Below are positions 62,207-64,000 of a stretch of 64,000 bases of DNA, piece after piece; within the stretch, counting starts at the first letter, position 1, and every line of letters begins with the position of its first letter. The stretch spans positions 1 through 64,000 of the forward strand of contig JAYMTJ010000033.1 of assembly GCA_036897525.1 (NCBI GenBank), in the 5' to 3' direction. The stretch is from Pelargonium x hortorum. Taxonomy: Eukaryota; Streptophyta; Magnoliopsida; Geraniales; Geraniaceae. The translations under genes and the position numbers were made by a program. The notes under the pieces are model-generated. The model did not search any database. It worked only from the letters and a program-made list of their open reading frames with translations, and had not been told where the DNA came from.

Positions 62207-64000
62207 CAAGGGTAGCTTAGTTACTTCTTGAATTAGCACATTAATAAGTTTGGGTGTGAAACAAATCTAGACCCGTGTATGTAATTTAGGGATCTATCAG
62301 AAAAGATATCAGCATAAACTTAGTTTTGCTTTATTTTAGGATAGGAATGCAAACCGGCAGGGTAGATTTGAATTTCCAGGACACATTAATGCTTGTTCAA
62401 CCACAAATTGCGTCTCCTCACCTCAGCAAATTTCGAGTTTATTCATTAGTCCCCAAAAAACTTATTCTCCTAGATAATGAACTTCTATTTGAAAGTCCTT
62501 TAGTTTTTTTAACTAGTAGATGTTAGGGATTGTACTTTTTCTGGATTGCTTTAGGTATTTTTACCCTTTAGTAGGTTCCTCGACTATGGATAGATTGCCC
62601 TTTTTCTTTTCGTCTTACATTGTATTGTACTCTTTAAATTTGCAAAAAAAGCTCGGTAAATTTTTAACTAGGTTATGCATGCAAACTCATGTTATAGCGA
62701 AAAATTAGGGGCATACAAAAGGTTTCAATTATGGGTGTCTTCTTCTAGAAAGGTGGGGTAAATAGTAGGGGGATCCTTTTCGATCTAGTAGTCTCATAAG
62801 AAATAAATGTCTTTTTTTAGTTACAGTACTTAGGGGGGGGTCTTGCCGTGAGAACCCTTTCAAACAAATGGATCCACATCTATTAGAACCCTTCTTGTAT
62901 ATGTATATCCAGCTATGAAAAAACTACTAGTTATATCCCGAAACAGGGACTCTCTAGCTTAGAAATATTTTGAGTATTAAAAACTTAGTTACAGTAGGAG
63001 CGTACTCCCTTAAACTTAGAGATTCGAGATAAGGCTGGAAACACCTAAACAAAAGTAAAATTTAAGCTTTATTTTATATTGTAATTGTGAACTATAGAAA
63101 AGAAAAGGATTCCTTAGGGAACTTGGAACTAGCTCCAATAAATACACTTTTATTTTAGAATCTTTCTATAGTAGAAATGGGATGTCTCTCTATTAGGTAG
63201 AAAAGTTGTCAATAATTTCAATCAAAGAGTACAATTTTGCCTTGAAAACGGAGGGAATTGCGTGAATATGAGGGTTCCATGCATTAGTGTTTCAGAACTG
63301 GCTTCTATTTCGGCTGGCAAAAGAGGGGTTACCGCCCTTTCTACCTTTGCTTTTGGGAATAGCATGTCTTAAGAAGTTGTATAATGTCAAAATCCAAAGA
63401 TAAAAGCGTTTTCCAGGGGACTTCCGCGAAATGTGTACTTGAGCTGGGTTGGTCTTTTTGTATGCGTTGTAAGAGGCAAAATGATCGTAGAGGATTGAGT
63501 CTTATAGGACTAGGAAAATCCAAGGAAATTTCTATACTGCTAAAAGTTTATATACGTTGGGGTTAAATCGGTAGAAAATCTAAGTTCCCTTCTTATCGCT
63601 AAACTAATAGGGAAAAAAACTCCGTACTTTATCCTATTCTGAACCCCCATACCTATCTCCCAGAGCTACCTACCTTTCAAAATTGACGAATCAAAGGGGG
63701 TAAAACTCCTATCTCCTTTTACTTTAGAACTTTCTTGACAAATTAACTCTAAAGGGAGCTTCAGAAACGAGCTTTTGTGCAGTTTAAGTTCTGTACAATG
63801 CAGAAATCCGAACGGTAAAGGTAAAAAAGGAAATAAAGGTATTAAATAGAGTTTATTTGATTAAGAGCTTACTTATCTTTAGTAAGTATGTGCTGCTAAA
63901 AAAAAGATTCACGCGGGTTGTTTCTTGCTATTGCTTTGGCCTCCCTTCCCTGTTCAATTCTGGATAAATTGAAATAAAGAAAAAACTGGAATATAATATA

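Larger units (their letters stand above)
58890..64000. other. AT-rich non-coding spacer
   Basis: No gene recognised. The longest frame is 89 codons (59321-59590 minus), overlapped by a 67-codon frame on the other strand. Two palindromes lie at 59205-59246, a (TAAA)4 run at 62191-62206 and a G8 run at 62833-62840. Confidence 0.5.

Noticed and set aside
1-64000. AAGGAG words as Shine-Dalgarno ribosome binding sites of bacterial genes
   Set aside because: They are not followed by open frames and occur on both strands at random distance from ATG. The genome context is mitochondrial, not bacterial.
1-64000. Several dozen open frames of 60-92 codons as genes
   Set aside because: Their number and length fit chance at this size and composition. 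They overlap each other on both strands and show no known motif.
1-64000. CRISPR array
   Set aside because: No regularly spaced repeats; all repeats seen are directly adjacent pairs or isolated short words.
1-64000. Nuclear DNA with LTR, LINE or DNA transposons
   Set aside because: No reverse transcriptase, integrase, transposase, poly-A-ended element or long terminal repeat was recognised in any frame.

Overview
The window reads best as a piece of a large, gene-poor flowering-plant mitochondrial genome. Three things point there. First, a tRNA-Cys(GCA) gene with a bacterial-looking sequence, of the kind angiosperm mitochondria carry as trnC2. Second, relics of the tRNAs that plant mitochondria keep together (Asn, Tyr). 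Third, a decayed phage-type RNA polymerase gene of the sort carried by plant mitochondrial linear plasmids. The species cannot be named from this sequence. About one-third GC in most of the window is low for an angiosperm mitochondrion, so the lineage is probably unusual.

Layout. 1-860 is a block of ordinary plant-mitochondrial composition with no recognisable gene. 861-13420 is AT-rich spacer holding a minus-strand group of tRNA relics (3.55-3.81 kb), a hydrophobic open frame (4.1 kb), one copy of an old dispersed repeat (4.99-5.26 kb) and a strong stem-loop (10.6 kb). 13.43-13.79 kb is the main RNA-gene spot: a trnN-GUU relic, a second tRNA-like remnant, and on the other strand a near-intact trnC-GCA. 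13.8-56.5 kb is almost entirely spacer, with scattered tRNA-like remnants (17.5 and 23.8 kb), one outlying 172-codon open frame (27.74-28.26 kb), a higher-GC block (47.9-49.2 kb) and the second repeat copy (55.04-55.30 kb). 56.55-58.66 kb is the broken plasmid RNA polymerase. 58.9-64.0 kb is spacer again, opening with two perfect palindromes.

I found no respiratory-chain, ribosomal-protein or rRNA gene in 64 kb. The only element that could plausibly work today is trnC-GCA. The most distinctive property of the spacer is a swarm of short GC-cored motifs with AAGG(A/G) and (T/C)CCTT arms, set in AT-rich DNA. Some are perfect palindromes. They recall the GC clusters of yeast mitochondrial DNA in style only. 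Hand counts put two of the words far above what base composition predicts. All counts and GC figures were made by eye and are approximate.
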